Of a stretch of DNA of 64,000 nucleotides, positions 62,090 to 64,000 are shown in pieces. This DNA comes from Darksidea phi (Eukaryota > Ascomycota > Dothideomycetes > Pleosporales > Lentitheciaceae). The stretch is taken from the NCBI GenBank assembly GCA_030770425.1, contig JASJFT010000003.1, positions 372,001 to 436,000 on the forward strand, given 5' to 3'. Under the pieces are notes generated by a model. The model saw nothing but the letters and a program-made list of their open reading frames with translations. It was not told the origin of the DNA and searched no databases. Position numbers and translations under genes: made by a program. The stretch's first letter is position 1, and each line of letters starts with the position of its first letter.

Positions 62090-62200
62090 GATGAAGATAT
62101 TGGGATACAGATGAGGATCCGAAAGAGGTGATGGAGAGAGTAGAGAAGTTGATGAAGTGTTGAGTGCGTGTAGTCTACTTTCGAGGTAAAGCAGGCTGGC

Positions 62201-62206
62201 TTTATA
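62201..62206 (-). promoter_or_regulatory. TATA box of the cupin gene
   Basis: TATAAA on the minus strand lies about 112 bp upstream of the ATG at 62089, a normal spacing. Confidence 0.5.
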
Positions 62207-64000
62207 GCTTCCTGAAATGTCTCCAGGCGCTCATGCTTTGAGAGCCGATTGCGAAGCATTACTTCCAGACCTCATCATATCGTCGGGCTCGCTCATCACA
62301 AGGTCTGCATCCGTTCTTTTCCGCTTGGACCTTGTCATCAATAGTGGCAACAGTGGGGCATGAAGCCTATTGGTGTGATGCTATGGCCGATGAGTGCACA
62401 AGGGAGCATCTCATTGTTTTTGGGACGACTAATCGTGTAGAGTATTGTCTCAGTCATCTCCCGTGGCTTGAGCAAAATTATTCCCACGACCGTTCCGGTC
62501 AATGATAGCGGAAATAACAATCGCGTTAACCACTTTTGCATCGAGGTAGAGTGGCTTTCCTGATGTTGCAAGATGCATGTCGCGAGGCCCCTCGTGATCT
62601 ACTGATGGCTTTGACTGTCGGCTACCTATGATCATGGGTCTTCGGGAAGATGAGTTCGCTCAGCATCGGTACTTTGATACAGCGAAGATGGTCCACAGCC
62701 TTCTGCCAATCAAGGCGATGTTGTGTTCATCTTCCGCACCAGGAAAAGGGCCTATCCAGCAGTGAATGCCATTTTCTTACAAACTTGTTGCCGCATGACA
62801 AGGATAGCAGTGGGTGTTTTCCACTCATTGCCACCCGTAAGAGCCGAATTGCTTGTTTGTAGCTAAGCTCTTGCCTAGAAGGCGATCCTTTCATTCTCAG
62901 CGGATTCCACATGCTCTTTCGCTTGCGTCACCCAGCCATGTTTGTGTCTCAAATAGCTCGTAGCCTGATTTCCATGACTAAGGTAGCGGCAGATGGCTTG
63001 ATGAATCATACGCACGTGCGACATCCAATAGTAGCGGGTCACCGTACAAGCAAATTTTGCAGAAACAAATAAGGCCGTGGGTCTAGGTACCACGCGTGTG
63101 GTTGAAAGCAACATGCTCGGCTTGTATTAGTGACCTGGTTAGGTTGATTGCGACCCGAATGACTCAACCGCATGTCATCAAATGTGGTTAGTAGAAGTCC
63201 AAAGAAGCGCCATCAACGTCATCGCATGTGCTCGTTCTTGACCGCCTCAACTTAGCCCTCAGTCTGTGGCGTTATGATGCTTACTTGCTTCAGGTGATGC
63301 GCCACTTTCCGTGAGACGCGGTCATCTGCAATCCGGCAGCCTGGATCAAGGTGTCGGACCGTGCCGAACCTATAGAACGTCTGTTCGTATATTAGGTGAT
63401 AGGTGTTGTGGCGCATGAGTGCTTAGTGTTGAGGCTTTTTGTGACTTGTCAGCCGCTTAGCTCGGCAGCCAAGATGACGGCTTACCTTCGCACATGTTAA
63501 GCAGCTTATACTAGAAGACTAACTGCATACTGTATGTAATGTCACGCCCAGAACGATTTTTTGCCGGAAAGACCGCGTCTCTGTCCTCCAAGACTCCCAC
63601 CCGAACAGCCAGCAGCTTGCTATGCAAGTCTAAACCTTGGCCTGCGGTAAAGAGTGTTTTATAAGCCTTGCATTGCAACAGTCGTATCCTGCTTCGTGGA
63701 CAGGAAAGAGTTGCGGATCCGGTGGATAGAGTTAAAATGTTTACATTACAATGCACCTCGCAGATCGCGCCATATTTGCCTATCAATGCAGCCTTTAGTC
63801 TAATGAATTATGTCCGGTCATGCATCCGGATCAACACAGACCGTTATCGCCATGACCTCAGATGAGAAAGTGTTTGCCGAGCCATCAACTACGCCAGTTT
63901 CCTCATCTTAACCAGTAATTGCTTCTTCTCCCATGTCCAGAAGATATTCCACTCGGTCCATTTCCAAGGTCTGCTCGTGTCGTCCTGCCCGCCACTTATG
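62207..64000. other. Terminal stretch without supported gene
   Basis: About 1.8 kb. A minus frame at 62875..63114 has a His/Tyr-rich, finger-like pattern (Leu-Arg-His-Lys-His-Gly) and might be a remnant of a zinc-finger or transposon protein, but it lacks the Cys pairs. Nothing else is readable. Confidence 0.4.

Noticed and set aside
62875..63114. Possible zinc-finger or transposon protein on the minus strand
   Set aside because: His-rich end without the required Cys pairs or any further domain; too weak to call.
1..64000. CRISPR arrays, bacterial operons or ribosome-binding sites
   Set aside because: Spliced genes and fungal families show a eukaryotic nuclear sequence. No repeat-spacer arrays were seen.

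Overview
The window looks like nuclear DNA of a filamentous ascomycete, most likely a dothideomycete. Genes carry short introns (about 45-75 nt, GT-AG, often with a CTAAC branch site). The protein families are fungal: DUF3433, rhodopsin-domain and MARVEL membrane proteins, Zn2Cys6 regulators, F-box, HET and NLR/STAND-type proteins, and a reducing polyketide synthase. The class is inferred from family content and gene style, not from a marker gene. Gene models below were assembled by hand by matching splice sites to reading phase. Compact gene islands alternate with AT-rich, gene-poor blocks that hold transposon relics and dispersed repeats.

Layout. 0.5-2.5 kb: a small VOC/glyoxalase-like protein and a coiled-coil protein. 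4.2-8 kb: a secreted or membrane-anchored VWA protein and a MARVEL-like four-helix protein. 9.7-12 kb: a PD-(D/E)XK-like protein with a duplicated tail. 13.8-18.4 kb: a large five-exon DUF3433 membrane protein. 18.9-19.9 kb: relics of a HET-domain gene and a pogo-type transposase. 20.5-21.7 kb: a C2H2 zinc-finger protein.

22.7-26.8 kb is the most interesting locus. A SesB-like alpha/beta hydrolase ends in a sigma-type amyloid motif. It is transcribed divergently, across 199 bp, from an NB-ARC/TPR NLR that begins with a matching motif. This is the architecture of fungal amyloid-signalling receptor/effector pairs (ses locus type), in which the activated receptor is thought to template amyloid folding of the effector and trigger cell death or incompatibility.

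27.3-37.4 kb is a decaying polyketide cluster. It has a frameshifted KS-AT fragment, a LovC-like trans-enoyl reductase with a frameshifted tail, a broken alpha/beta hydrolase, and an intact EthD-like protein, MFS transporter and Zn2Cys6 regulator. The synthase can no longer be made as one protein, while the accessory genes still read through.

38.6-64 kb holds a rhodopsin-domain membrane protein, a multi-pass membrane protein with a frameshifted relative nearby, an HNH-type protein, an F-box protein, a pepsin-fold protein lacking the second catalytic aspartate, a small GKW protein, a frame-disrupted PD-(D/E)XK protein next to a relic of an HNH-family tail, an eight-exon STAND-N/ubiquitin-like/zinc-ribbon protein, and a secreted cupin. 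Three copies of one LTR-like repeat lie at 46.8, 52.1 and 60.9 kb. The last 1.9 kb has no supported gene.
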